Source of the DNA: Gnetum montanum
Lineage: Eukaryota > Streptophyta > Gnetopsida > Gnetales > Gnetaceae
DNA: 52,688 bases
Direction: 5' to 3'
NCBI GenBank assembly: GCA_015680685.1
Contig: MNCI01024118.1
Location: 73,433 to 126,120, forward strand
Shown piece after piece: positions 1 to 12,012 of this stretch. The position numbers were made by a program, and so were the translations under genes. The notes under the pieces were generated by a model. It saw only the letters and a list, made by a program, of their open reading frames with translations, was not told where the DNA came from and did not search any database. The stretch's first letter is position 1; every line of letters starts with the position of its first letter.

Positions 1-2010
1 CAGCTGTAAATATATGAATTTTATTTATTTCAAACAAGAAAGTGATTAACATATCATGATTTACTTTTATCATTGATGGTTAAGATATTCTATTCTTTTT
101 AATATAATTTATTTTTAATTTTATAGTTATACAAACTTTGAAATAAATTTAAAAAATTTTAATAAGAAATATATTCATGAAGAGTATTTCTCAAGAAATG
201 TTTAACCAAATTATCAATAAGAAAAAAATTTAAAAAAGATACAAATTAGAATATATATAATAGAAGCCACATGACTTATTTAATTATTATAGAAAAGTAT
301 TACAAAATTTATTTAAAGGATTAAATTTGAATGGATCTATAGCCTCAGACTTATTGAGAATTAGGTAATAATTAATAGAATATTTAGCTGACTTCAGGTA
401 GAGCATCAAGAAAAATTGTTTATACAATACTGGAAATTGTGGATGGCTCACTAATAACTGGTGGTGATTGTAAAATCATAGGGATAAAGCACTTTAGTTT
501 TGCAATGGCTACACACTTAAGAACAGAGCGTAGGAGAGAGAGAGGTATAGGAATGCTTGAGTCATGCTTACAATATAGTTAAGAAGGGTGCTCACAAAAT
601 CACTAACCATTAATATGTCAACCAACCATTGTATCCACTTCTTTCTTGCTGTGTGTGCCTCCTTCTCTGTATCTAGCTACTACTTTGGCTTCTACTTTTT
701 TTTCATGATTTTGTTCATCAGCTTGTAGTCAACATCAAAGTCTTGTCTAGAGTGATCTAATTTTGACTAACAATATCATTCTTTTCATGGATCTTCTTGT
801 TAGCCTGAAGTATCCTTTAAGCTTACCCATAGTGTCTACAACTACACCATGTTAACCACTGCAGGTACAAGGTTTTTTATCTTTTCCAATAGAATTAGCT
901 TCTGCTTCATCTTCTTGGCCTCATATAACATTATAGTAATCCATCAATGGTATTACCATCTACTTTTAAGTCTTGGACTCTTTTGTTCTATTTTTTCACT
1001 TGACAATGTACCATGGAGTACAAACTTATTGGGGTCTATTTTTTTGCAATCATATAGGGGATATAATAGATGATCCTAAAATAATATAAAAATACTAAGA
1101 CATTTAGTACTTTGTTTTGTAGTATTATCTTAGTTGACGATAAACCATGTTTCTTAATATCCCAAGTCATTCTCCTTGATCTTTGATTCTAGGTTGTTAG
1201 TGTTGCACTTTACTAGGGACTTTCATGTAGCTTCATTATAGACTATAAGCATGATTTTTAAGAGAATAAATCACCAAGGAAGTTTTATGCTCATTTGAAG
1301 ATAAATTTGTATCTTTCAATCTTAAGATATAACAAAGTAGTAAGTTACCTTCATTAATTTCTCTAAATCTAATATGTTTGGTAGGACAATATTGTATTGA
1401 TTTTTGATACTCTTGATGATTTTTGAGATTTTCTTACATTTTTCTTCTAGAATATATAGTTTAACACATCATAGTTTATCTTTATCTTTTTTAAATATCC
1501 ATTTGTGAAGGTGGTATAAAAAATGAAATTTTCCATTTAATAGTAACATGTCTTTTAATTTATAGGTGTAAAGAAAAGTATTTTTTTTAGTAGTTTTATA
1601 GAAGGTAGTACCATATATCCAATGTGCATGAGAAAGATAAGTGTTTTAATTATGTTTTGAATGAACCACCATGGCTTAAAAGAAAGAGATGAGAGTGTTT
1701 TTTATTGATTTAACTTGACCATTGGATTGATTATAGTAGAAAGAAGAAAATGAATGGATGATCTAATATCAATTATAAAAGTTGGCTATCTCTTTACTTT
1801 GGAATTGAGGAACATTGTTAGTTATGATCTAGAGAGAAGTAACAAATCAAGTGATGATATGATCAAGAGTGAAATAAAAGATAAATTTAGAGTGGTTGAT
1901 TATAATGGGATAAATTCTACCCATTTGATAAATTACTATGTGATAATTAAAATGTACTAGTGACTACCTAATGATGGAGGATTAATATTATTAATGATAT
2001 TAAGGCTTCA
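1..2010. other. Unassigned AT-rich DNA
   Basis: This stretch lies left of the Copia-like element. I find no gene, LTR or RNA in it. The longest open stretches, at 849-1073 and 1754-1960 on the plus strand, are 74 and 68 codons and resemble nothing I recognise. The minus strand of about 420-1075 shows a lysine-rich, interrupted, helix-like reading, which could be an old transposon remnant, but I cannot assign it. Confidence 0.4.
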
Positions 2011-2198
2011 TTTCTAGAATTTCAAGATGATTTACAAGTTTTTGCTAAAAATAATACTATGAAAATGTCCACATGTTTAAGCTTTTTAGTTATTAAGTAT
2101 TTACATTAAATAATATATACATAGGTATACCTATGTATTACTCTAAAATTAGTTGAAATGATAACTATAGGGATATGGATCCATATTAGTTTATTTTA
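2011..2198 (+). repeat. Copia-like 5' LTR, left half
   Basis: The sequence matches 21167-21350, including 'tttgctaaaaataa', 'cattaaataata' and 'ggatatggatccatattag'. The match resumes at 19312 after element A. I therefore read 2011-2198 plus 19312-19455 as one LTR of about 330 bp split by element A. The outer edge is blurred by an insertion of about 17 bp near 2020-2040, so the start is approximate. Confidence 0.7.
2194..2198. repeat. Target site duplication, left (element A)
   Basis: The five bases TTTTA stand directly before the TG that opens the 5' LTR of element A. The same five bases follow the 3' LTR at 19307-19311. Five-bp duplications are usual for Ty3/gypsy integration. Confidence 0.85.
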
Positions 2199-2807
2199 TG
2201 AAACACCCTAAAAAATGCGGGGTCATCCTTGCTTCACTAGGCTCTTACAATCTGCGCAGCACTATGGCAGTTCATCAGGAGGAGAACGTTCTGAGTTCAG
2301 GTCGGCTAGCTTGGAAAATTTTCTACTTTGAGCATGGATAGGTTCTGTGTCATCCTACCTGTCCACCAAAGTAGCTTGACCAGCCGACAGCCTGCTCAGA
2401 AATAGTGTGCTGAATTGGTAGTAGCACTCTGGATGCGCAAAACATAGTTCAGCAAGTTTTCTAAGTCACAAAGTCTGCTACGCTACACTTCGTAGCATAG
2501 CAAACTTCAGAAGAAAATGGAAGAACAAAGTGCTACGCTACGCTACACCACATAGCGTAGCATGGCAACGGCTTCACCACCATTCACCTCGCCCAATTTC
2601 AAGTTCTGCAACGATGTCCCTTTTAGTCAGGAAGTGGCGGACCATGTCTACTGCTATGCTATGCTGAGCTACATGGCGCAGCGAGGCATAGCAATCTTGT
2701 AGAAGTGACAGAAGGCAGCTTGAAGGGAAGAATTAGTGAAGTTCGCAAGAATTGCATCGCAGAAGATGAAGTTTGCAAATCGGCAAGACTTTTGCGACTA
2801 AGGCCAG

Positions 2808-2850
2808 TTGCTATGCTACGCTACGCTATGTAGCGTAGCGTAGCAAGCAA
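2808..2850. other. Large U3 hairpin in element A LTR
   Basis: The arms 2808-2828 and 2831-2850 pair over 20 bp with one single-base bulge and a 2-nt loop. The 3' LTR has the equivalent at about 18305-18351. Shorter inverted repeats of the same words lie at about 2477-2510, 2530-2570 and 2650-2695. Confidence 0.75.
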
Positions 2851-3120
2851 CACACGTGTAGCAGAACGTGCAAAAGAGTGCTATGTTACGCCAAGCATGT
2901 TACACTACAAAGCACAACAAGGCATGCGGGTGGTTGTGAGACATCAATGCACTTCACCTAATCGAACCATTGGTGCACATCTCCAGATGACAACGACGCA
3001 ATTACGGCATGGCAGGCTCGCAGTTATTGCATGACAAGTTCACATTACAATGGTCTTGTAGGTTCAATGGTCATACATGGCACGAGTGGCACTAGCAAGT
3101 CAACATGTGCCCTTTGGTCC

Positions 3121-3127
3121 TATAAAT
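3121..3127 (+). promoter_or_regulatory. TATA box of element A 5' LTR
   Basis: TATAAAT is followed by ACCCTGG and sits late in U3. The 3' LTR has TATAAATA at 18623-18630, and LTRs B (28420), C (41374) and D (24919) have the same box in the same setting. It probably drives the sense genomic RNA. Confidence 0.75.
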
Positions 3128-3818
3128 ACCCTGGCAAACAGCATGTAAAGGAGTTCACATTTTTTTGAAAAAATAGCATTCAAGGGGTGAGAACTTTTTG
3201 ACTTCTGAAAACTCCTCTCCTCTCTAGAATTATAACATTAAGCATTGTAATCTCTCTATTTGACACTACAAACAGCTAGCATTTTTAGTTGACACTCTGT
3301 TCCACCCTTCTTCTACCACCTTGGTACGTATTATCAACACCTAAGTCTGCGCCCAAGCGCACAGTCTATTTTTCTCTACACGTCCTGGTTACTCTTGGGA
3401 TCTCTGCACTTCATCATGCTGTGCAACTGACTATATCCATCTTGACAAAGCAAGTTTGTAGCTTTGGAGTGGTGCATGTTTCTAACTACACTTTACTTTA
3501 TTTCTTGTCTGATGTCCCGTTTGCATTATTTTTTCTGTTTTATTCACTTTCAAGCATTACTTCGCACTTTTGTCTCATTTTCTGCTTTATTTACTTTCAA
3601 GCATTATTTCGCATTTCCATTCCATCTCAAAGGTACACGTTAAAAAAGGCTATATTAACACTAATGTAAGTCCCTCTCTGATCAACCATATCATTTAGGG
3701 CACCACGTATCCACACACACCCAGTATGGCCCTCCCGTAGGTACAGGGTCAAAACTGTCGTGCCCGCCGACCACTCAATGTTTTCCAGTCGTCAATATTT
3801 TTGGTCGCTATAGTTTTC

Positions 3819-3836
3819 TGGCGCTAGAAGGAGGGC
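3819..3836 (+). other. Primer binding site, element A
   Basis: TGGCGCTAGAAGGAGGG lies six bases past the LTR end. The same site follows LTR B (29076) and, with one change, LTR C (42127), each time after TTTTC. Only the first six bases agree with the usual Asp-tRNA site TGGCGCCGTTGCC. I could not identify the primer tRNA. Confidence 0.7.
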
Positions 3837-3856
3837 CTTTTGGTGCCTTTTCTATG

Positions 3857-4560
3857 TGGCACGATAGTTCTGTGAGCCTTCTATACCCTGATACACATAA
3901 GCGTAAACATGACACCCTCTTGTGGTTGTTTACGCTTTGTGCGGTGTAGATCGGTCACCTCGACGGTTCCTCGGGAGCCCTACAGAACACAAGGCCTCTG
4001 ATCATCAGCTAACTAGCTCTTTTATAGTTTTCTTGCATGCATTCTATACCCCATCTCTTGTGGTATAGACCGGTCGCTTCGATGGTCCCTTGGGGATCCT
4101 ACGAGATGAAAAGCCTTTTGATCGCTACTTAGCTTTCCCATCTTATGGTTGTCTTGCATGCATTCTGTACCCCATCTTGCGTGGTATAGATTGTTCACTT
4201 CGATGGTCCTTTGGGGATCTTGCAAGACACAAAGCCTTCTTGTTAGCTTTCTTATCTTATGGTAGTCTCGTAAGCCTTCTACACCCCGATACGCATTAGC
4301 GTAACACCCATCTATTGTTGTTTACGCGTCGTGCAGTGTACATCGGTCGCCTCGATGGTTCCTTGGGAGCCCTACGAGACATAAATCCTCTGATGGCTAA
4401 TTAACTTGCCTTCTCTTTTTATAGTATTTTTTCATGCACTCTACACCTTAGCTCACAAAGACGTAAACGTGACACCCTGTTGTGGTTGTTTACGCCTTGT
4501 GTGATGCAGATCAGTTGCCTCGACAGTTCCTCCGAAATCCAGCAAGGCGTAAAGATTCTT
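3857..4560 (+). repeat. Five tandem leader modules, element A
   Basis: The leader repeats a module of about 110-190 bp five times, starting near 3870, 4030, 4145, 4265 and 4430. Each holds a 'CTTCTACACC'-like start, an inverted repeat, 'TGTAGATCGGTCGCCTCGA' and a second short hairpin. Copies 1, 4 and 5 have the arms GCGTAAAC/GTTTACGC (3901-3908 with 3928-3935, 4299-4305 with 4320-4327, 4461-4468 with 4488-4495). Copies 2 and 3 have CTATACC/GGTATAG-like arms instead. Elements B and C hold a single module in the same place. Confidence 0.8.
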
Positions 4561-4647
4561 TTTCACTATTTCTTCCAATTTTCCTATTTGATTGCACTCT
4601 TTGGCACAGCTTTTGCACTTTCCTTTTGCATAACTACCTACTTAACA

Positions 4648-6860
4648 ATGGCTTTTTCAACTACCGCTACTAATGCCTTCAACGTGGAAGCCCCCTTTAA
4701 TGTTGAAGTTCCCGTCATGGTTCAAGGCACTACTGGTGCTAAACAACCATCGAATCTGATGTTGGAAGCACGTTGGTCTCTCAGAATCCAAAACCAAGGA
4801 CTTGTGGGATTAGCCCAACAACACAAGCATTACAGTTTCCTTTGTGCAAAGGTGTAGGCTAATCTTCCCTTAGATTTACATGAACTCGAAGAAAAACGTA
4901 GCTTCGAGTTCACTTACTACAATGGGAAGGAATTCGTTCCCACTCCTGGTGTTTCATTATCTTTAACACAAGTGTATCAAAGGCTACTGGATCAATTAAT
5001 CTAGTTGGCTAGGCTTAGGGAGCAATAGGATACCACGTCCAACCAGGATGATGCAATTGTGCCCCCGCAAACTATTCATTAGCAAATTACTATAGTGTGT
5101 AATATGCCTATCACGGATACCCTACAACATGTTCACACTGTACCTACTTCACAACTGCAGATAACTTCCATGTCAATTCCTATGTATGCATCTATTCCAC
5201 TCGTTGTGGTAGGCCCTAGCCCATCCACATGGTGGACCCCATTCGCTTCTTCGTCTGTTCTACAACCATTGCAGATGTCTCACTATGTTCGCCCTCAGAC
5301 CTACCCAACCCCGCAAACGGTACATCCTAGCATAGGACCATGGTCTATCCCATTGGTAACCCAAATGATCTATCCGATGGCTCAACCCACTCTTACTAAT
5401 TCGACAGTACCACCCACTAGGTGGTGGACAATGCAAGCAACACCTTTAGCGGGGGGGCCCCAACAGCACTACCGATGAGTCAGCCCGCCACCGCCACCAT
5501 GCTACATGTGGGGGCAGCCACTGTAGTTCCCCAACCGTCTACAATGTCGTCAGCTCTGGACCAAGCGTTTCAGCTCATCCAGACCCTCACTAAGGAAATA
5601 AAATGCCTCAAAGCTATTGGGTCCAACATGGTACAAGTCATGGACTTTTATCAAGATGACCCCGTCAACCCTACAATCCCTACTTTAATGTTACCCCCCA
5701 AGATGTCTCTCCCACACTTCACGAAGAATGATGGGGAGGGAGATCCTAACGTGCATCTTGTCACCTTCAGGTCTGATTCTTTACTATTGCAATAATGGCA
5801 GCATACAATCATTCGCATTTTCACCATGTCCCTAGCCGGGAATGCCCTAGATTGGTACTGCACATTGCCATGCTCATCCATTTCAACTTTGAAAGAGCTC
5901 CTGACCCAGTTCATGACACACTTCAAGTACAACTTGAAACCAAAAACTACGTTGGATCAATTGATGAGCGTGAAACAAGATGGGCTAGAACCAGTCCAAA
6001 AATTCATTCAACATTGGAGCGCAACCCTTAACGAAATCCAGAAGCCCATTGTGGAGGCCCACTTGTTGGCCATCTTTAAGGGTGTAGTAAACAACTTCAT
6101 CAAGTCAAAACTATACTATCTCACTCCTTGCTCTCTCATTCAGGCTTTCACTCAAACTAAGAGCATACAGGACATGGCCGAGGCAAGCAAAGACCCAGCC
6201 TACGTTACTTACAAGAGCACCTTTACAAAGAAGGACAAAGGTAAGGCCCCAACAACCACAATACCTATTTTGGTAACCGAGGCCAAGCCCAAACCTAGCA
6301 GTAGCGGTAGCAAGAATAACAAGAAATCGGCCATACCTGTGGCTAACCCTGTGCCCAAACTGGGCCAAGCATTGCAACCGGCTGCACCTATGCTCGAGAC
6401 ATCTGCATACACCAAACCCAACTTTGAGCGTAAAGATCGCTCGAAATACACCCCGCTACTTCTCAAACCTTCAGAACTCCTGAAGCAACTATTGGCAGTA
6501 GGGTACATCCAACACAAGCAGATGTCAGAAGAAGCAAATGCAAGACATCAATGCTACTACGAGCTCCTTAGAAATCCTTCTTTGGCCTTGCCCAATGAGC
6601 CTCTAGTTCCTAGGGGTTTCAGGCTAGGCAGGTTTTGTGACTACCACCAACTATGTGGTCACACCACGGATTATTATCTGTCATTACAAGATGACATCCA
6701 AAGGTTAATCGATCTGGAGAAGTTGGTGCTTGACGAAAGAAACCCAGTACACCCCAAAATTCAATCTATGTATGTCTACATAGATCGCCTCAACACCAAT
6801 ATTGCCGATTACGTAATCAACGCCATCAACATTGACAATGATCCCAGACCACCCTTCTAG
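4648..6860 (+). pseudogene. gag: Gag polyprotein, element A (degraded)
   Basis: Gag forms the virus-like particle and binds the genomic RNA. ATG 4648 begins 'MAFSTTATNAF'. Conserved blocks follow: an N-terminal 'YYNGKEFVPTP' region (about 4905-4945), a proline/glutamine-rich stretch to about 5540, the Gag core 'LDQAFQLIQTLTKEI' (5560), 'MDFYQDDP' (5640), 'ALDWYCTLP' (5848), and a zinc knuckle FCDYHQLCGHTTDYY near 6640, in which the last Cys is now Tyr. The frame changes by one at the G7 run 5451-5457. In-frame stops include TAG at 4855 and TAA at 5793. TAG 6858 is shared with elements B and C. The protein lines up over its whole length with the Gags at 29315 and 42362. Confidence 0.85.
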
Positions 6861-8238
6861 CCATTTGTGATCCATGTGCCTCAGCGTAGTGCACCAGCAC
6901 CACTAAAGGTTGGTCCACGCTCGCAGCCACCCTTCATCCTGAAAGTTCCACCATGGGCATCCACCTTGGCACTACTTGTTGATGAGGCCACGTGGTCCTG
7001 TCAGTTAACACCTCTGGCTCCATTCGTCATCAGGGGTCCGACATCTTCAATAGCCCCTATCCCACACAATAGAATTGAATAGCCTCCTCGCCCCACAAGG
7101 TGAGAAATCCATTTGGTGGGTGAGACATCGAAGGGAAGTACCGTCAAGGGTATCCTTAAGCCTATGCCTTTGCCCCCTGCATTTGCACCTTCGTCACCAA
7201 ATACAAAGGTCGACACGATTACGTAGCCTATACCACCCGGCTAATAGGGATCTGAACCCAGATCCGAAGTCACCTCTCCTCAGGAGATTCATCTTCTAGG
7301 ATGAATTGAAGAGGAGGAAAGTATCACACAAGTGGGTGGCCAAGACCTTCTGGATTCCCTCCCAGGTCAAGCAAGCCCTAAAGCAGAAAAATGCTACACT
7401 GAGCTTGTATGACCTAATCATGACATCTGTACCCCACCGAGAAGCTCTAGTCCACATATTAATAGTGATTTTGGTTGATGAAAACATCCCAGCAAAAGAG
7501 GGAGAAATCCACTCAGTAATGCTTTCCTCTGTACCTGCAAAGCCCATGCCACCCCAATTAACTTTCCATAACGACACCATTAGGGAAGATCCTAAAGGGG
7601 GTCAAGTAACTACGGCACCTCTCTTCATCATAATTCAGGTCGGCCAACACTAGATCCGAAGGGTACACGTTGATGATGGGGCTGCCACAAACATCATTTC
7701 CTTTCCTATTATGGATAAGTTGGGATTGGTTGAATGGATCAAACCAGCGATGACATCGTGTCTGAGGTCCTTCAACGGGGCACTTGTCTTGGTGAAAGGC
7801 ATAGTTCACGTAAACTTCATAGTAGGGGACCAGTTCCCCACAGACGTAACATTCATCGTAGTTGAAGAAATGCTCAGGTTTAGCCTGATCTTGGGAAGGT
7901 CATGGTTAGCGCAACTTAGGGTTGTCTCCTCGCATATACACCAAGAAATCCACTTACCATACGTGGGTAGGGAGGTGATAATCTGTGGTGATGAAGTGGC
8001 AATGCAAGCAATCAACAACATAAACATGGAGCAGGACTCAGAGGTTATGACCTCTAAGAATGAAGCACCTATTCATGCAAGCATTAATCATTCAATGAAA
8101 GGATTGGCTCAATGAGCCGACTCCCAAATCAAAAATGCATGGGTCGAGTTGCCCTTCCAAGTGGAGGACAACGATGTGAACAAGTGCCTTAGTGAAACAC
8201 CTCGGCCTTACGATGGGTCAAGAAGCAACTATGCATAG
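6861..8238 (+). pseudogene. pro: Gag C-terminal linker and aspartic protease, element A
   Basis: After TAG 6858 the same frame continues as a proline-rich linker to 7082, then shifts; the rest reads in another frame from about 7306. The protease core lies at about 7650-7990: 'VDDGAATNIISFPI' holds the catalytic Asp as D-D-G rather than the usual D-S/T-G, and 'LILGRSWLAQLR' is the conserved hydrophobic-G-R segment. It would cleave the Gag-Pol precursor. Stops at 7651 (TAG) and 8113 (TGA) break the frame, which ends at TAG 8236. The linker contains 'LSLYDLIMTS', also found in B and C. Confidence 0.75.
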
Positions 8239-8330
8239 TTTCGCAACCCTACTGTGTCTTTCCAAGTGTCCATCCCTTGTACATTTGCCATTTCCTTGCC
8301 TTGTTAGTATGCCATCCTTTCAGCATGTTA

Positions 8331-8565
8331 CGTAATGGCCCGAAATGGCCTAAAACTAGCATTGTTGCTTTCCGCTTTATTAACATGCCATTTTTCCAGC
8401 ATGCTATGCTAATGGTCCAAAATGGCCTAAAACTAGCATCATCACTTTGTTGCCTTGTTAATGAACTATCTCTTTTGGCAATGGCCCAAAATGGCCTAAA
8501 ACTAGCATTGTTGCCTTTCGCTTTGACATGTTGAACAAAGGCCCAAGATGGCCTAAAACTAGCAT
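8331..8565 (+). repeat. Spacer motif array 1, element A (four copies)
   Basis: Four copies of a motif like GGCCCRAAATGGCCTAAAAC followed by TAGCAT lie at about 8336, 8410, 8480 and 8537, spaced 57-74 bp. They sit between the end of the protease and the 3' end of the reverse-strand gene, so between convergent genes. Elements B (33190-33652) and C (46396-46527) have the same array in the same place. Confidence 0.8.
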
Positions 8566-8743
8566 ACGAGAGCATGAAAAATTTACATAGTACACAAGTT
8601 AACATAAAATCAATTTCTTTTCTGAAGTTTTTCATTTCATTCAAAATTTTTTCCTATTGGCAATGTTTGAAAAATTTTCAAAGAAGTTCAAAATTTCAGC
8701 ATTTCAAAATCTGAAAAAAGAAGAAGAAGAAAATCCCATGCTC

Positions 8744-11700
8744 TCATGGGGTGTCTTTGTTTGCACCACCTTCGCCGTTTGCCTCCACTTCATCTACTTG
8801 TGCATCATTCGCCCCTACATTACCTTTTGCCAATTCTTCATTCCCTCCCTCCACGGGTCTCACTCCCTCATCTGGAGCCTGCATCGCAAGAATGAAGTAG
8901 TCAGTTAGGGCAATAACCACAACAAACATAAGCTATAACATAGCATGAGCATCTACCCATTAAAGCGACTAACCTAAGAGGAGCCTGCATCGGTCTCAAG
9001 AGGTATTTAGTCTAGACCAAGCCTGAGGTGATGACAAATCTCCTCTGTTGTAATGTCCATCCAACGCCTGTCACTAGGTTCAGCATTCGCAGCAGCAACT
9101 TTCTCCCTTTCCACGGTTGTCCATCTTAGAGGTTCCAAGGAAAGGGAGGCAGTTTCGGTCTCTCTTGTAGGAAGGTCCACCTTCAAGTCAGGAGATTCTG
9201 TGACCTTCACCTCCTCTTTGAACTTAGCGTAGGCCTCAGAAACACCGATGGCATTCACAAATGGTTCATACGTAAATGCCTCCACAACAGCATCTTTGTA
9301 CAATCTTCGATGGGTGTCATTCTCTAGCTTGTATGCACGTTTGTGGTTTCTCTAGGTTCACCCCCATTCAAAGAATTTGGAACTGATATCTTTCATATCT
9401 TGACACTTCTGGGCTAGCAAGTCCATCTGCATTTGCTGTTCGACTATCTCGCGGGTGGATTCAATGTTCTGGTGAACAACAGTTCAAAACCTAACATAGT
9501 CATCTACAAACCTCTTACAATCAACAGGGTCAAGGTTATAGTTTATGAGGAATTCAACCCTCGACTTGAGATTCACCACCTTGGTGACCAGGTCTACCTC
9601 TCTCTACTCAGCCTTGTGGACCCGTTTCCACAAGTTCTCATAAACACGCCTACATTCCCACAGACAGTGTGCCGAGTGCAAGACACACTTGTGAGCCTTA
9701 TTGAACACATGATGAGGCACCTAGGTCACATCAGGTGAGAGTGTAGGCACAACGCCAAATTTTATGGATCAAGTCAGGTTCCATTTGAGCCAAGAGGTTG
9801 TGTCAACACAAGGAACGAAGCAATTGCATTAGCATAGCAAAATCAACAAACTCAGAAATTTTAGCATAACAACATAGGAGCACTTAATACTACCACTTAC
9901 CCATGCCAGGGTCCACTTGCTGAAGGCATCTAATCATGTCATCAACAAGTCCCTACATGAACATAAACTTGTTAGGGATCTCAGCCCATGACTCTGTGAG
10001 AATCGGAGGGGGTCCCGCAGCATCAGCAATAGCACCTGTTACACGATTAAGCATGTCAGGAATAGCCAAAATGGACTATGACAAGGTAGACATCCCACCA
10101 ACTCACCAGTTCCCGACTGTAGTCTTTCTTCTTGCTAAGGCAAGATGATCATGGTAGCCTTGGTGGAGGGCCCTACAAAATCCATGCAATTCCCTTCCTC
10201 ATGCGTTGGTGCCTTTCCTTTTAGGAGACCAACATCTTTCTTATTCGATGGAGACATCTCTTCATCGGTAGGAAGAGGCTCGCTAATGACGAGAGCCCCT
10301 TCCCTAGAGACAGAAGCTCCCTTATTCCTGACTGGGGCCCTTTCCTCTGAGACTGGGGCCTCCGCGTCTTTATTCATCACCCCTATCCTAAAGGCCGACA
10401 CTTCCTTGTTACCTTCTTCTTCATCTCCTTCTTCCTCTGCTAAGCAAAAAAAAGGTATGTTTGCATTGATTTAAAACAAGCTTGCTCAAAACAAATGCTA
10501 CGCTACACCGCACTACCTAGCACAGCATAGTGTAGCAAAGTATAGCAAAGTAAGCATTACACAAAAAAACTTACCAATGGGGGGTTGTGTCCTCTGCAGC
10601 TTGAGCCGCAGTCTTCATCCCTCCTCTTCGTGAAGGGTTTCCCTGGCTAGGGGAGGTCTCTTCCTTTGTAACTCCTTGAGCATAGTCTCAGCTATGAGAC
10701 ATTCACCCCATGTCACACTACTGGTTATGATAGGGGATGTCTCTTCCACGCTGTCCTGGCCACGAACGCTACAAACCGCCAGATCTTTAGTCGTTATAGA
10801 CAAAGACTCCCCTACCATTTCTGAGGGATCTTGGGCTCACATAGTCTAAAGGACCTATCAAATCCATGGCTTGGGAATCTAATCACAATCTTACATGGAC
10901 AAAACACCATCCTCCTAGACCACCAGGAACTCCGCGAAGCACTTCAGACAACCTATGTAGAAGGCATAGTGTATGTTAGAGTGGGACTTTGTTTGCTCAT
11001 GGAGCCAAAAAATCTTAGCCTACAAGCCACTACGTAGGAAAATGGCCTAGTTATAATGGGCCACTTCTTCCATAACCTCCCGCATAACCCAGGTCTGCTC
11101 AAGCCCCAGGGCTTTTCCTTGGGTGAGTAGTTGAGGGAATGCATAGACATGAAAGACCGAGTAAATCCCCATGGCAAGGCCATCCTTAAGCTTTTCCATG
11201 AGGAATCCTTTTCACTCCTTGGTGAGCCTCAACCACTCCTCAATATGTTTTTTCTAAAGAGTCAACTCCTGCTTGCCATTCGACACTATGGAGGCACCAT
11301 CGACAAGAACGCCGAACAGATCCGCAACCAGCTGGTCATTGATTTCAATGACCACCTGCATGCCCTACACGTATGTGCAAAAATGGCTCATCTTCCTAGA
11401 GAAGGAGTTGACCAAGGAAAGCATCTTGGTAGCAGAGATGCTTAGATTCAGATCCATGAACAGATCCATAAGCCCCACCTTTTGAACTTTCTCAAGCAAG
11501 GAGTCTGGGGTCCCTCATTCTAACCAGCTCTGGCTCATCGCTACTTCATCGTATTTGAAGTAGATGTTTTCCCCTTGCCTCTTGGTGGTTACCACCATCA
11601 CCTCACGAGGCTTCTTCGGCCCTACAACAATTTTTACAAAACACACTTGAACTGCCCTATCCCCTGCGGTTGTAACAACCACGGCAGTGGCGGTTTCAGT

Positions 11701-12012
11701 GGCCTTACATGCAATCACAATGTAATGTTTATACATCTGCCACAACCGAAACGACAACCGCGGTAGTGCAAAGGCCAAAATGATGAAATCACAAAAAACA
11801 TAGATAGCCGAGAATGGATGCAAACATATAGGATGCAAAATAGGAGCAGAGAACGATAGAAAGTGCAACGCGAAAAAAGGCAAAGAGGACAGGGTAACTT
11901 ACTGGGTTAACGGCATGCTCTATCGTGCCACAACATGTGCTTGTGGTGCATGCCCCAGGGTCTTCTTCACCTCCTCAACCTTTACAAGTGGCAAATGGAT
12001 CTTAGGAGCCAT
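8744..12012 (-). pseudogene. Intron-containing antisense gene, element A
   Basis: Read on the minus strand from ATG 12012 ('MAPKIHLP'). Proposed exons: 11903-12012, 10575-11736, 10107-10436, 9901-10035, 8974 to about 9800, and 8744-8878. Donors are GTAAGT (11902, 10574, 9900), GTGAGT (10106) and GTTAGT (8973). Acceptors at 11737, 10437, 10036 and 8879 end in AG after pyrimidines; the one near 9800 seems mutated. Exon 2 has 'LVADLFGVLVDG'; the next two carry an acidic repeat and 'EIPNKFMFM'; exon 5 is helix-rich with 'AIGVSEAYAKFKEEVKV'; exon 6 is short and acidic. All align with the B gene at 33863-38051, but A lacks B's HAD exons. Many in-frame stops make it a pseudogene. Function unknown; product and splicing are inferred. 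Confidence 0.7.

Larger units (their letters stand above)
2199..3812 (+). repeat. Element A 5' LTR
   Basis: The LTR starts TGAAACACCC and ends CTATA, where the expected CA has mutated to TA. It matches 17696-19306 throughout. A TATA box lies at 3121-3127. The U3 part (about 2470-2925) is full of inverted repeats built from GCTACGCTA and TAGCGTAGC. The open frame at 3289-3669 lies in the R/U5 part and is not a gene. Confidence 0.92.

Noticed and set aside
1754-1960. 68-codon open frame
   Set aside because: Short, AT-rich, with no recognisable domain or neighbour; not enough to call a gene.
3289-3669. 126-codon open frame in the 5' LTR of A
   Set aside because: It lies in R/U5, and the copy in the 3' LTR is broken at different places; the composition is that of U/C-rich leader.
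5451-5461. Run of seven G plus four C as a programmed frameshift site
   Set aside because: Element B has no run or frame change at the same Gag position; an identical run at 35740-35750 lies in an unrelated antisense exon. A simple homopolymer indel is enough.
6111-6517. Minus-strand open frames of 88 and 102 codons
   Set aside because: Shadows of gag; the plus-strand reading aligns with B and C.
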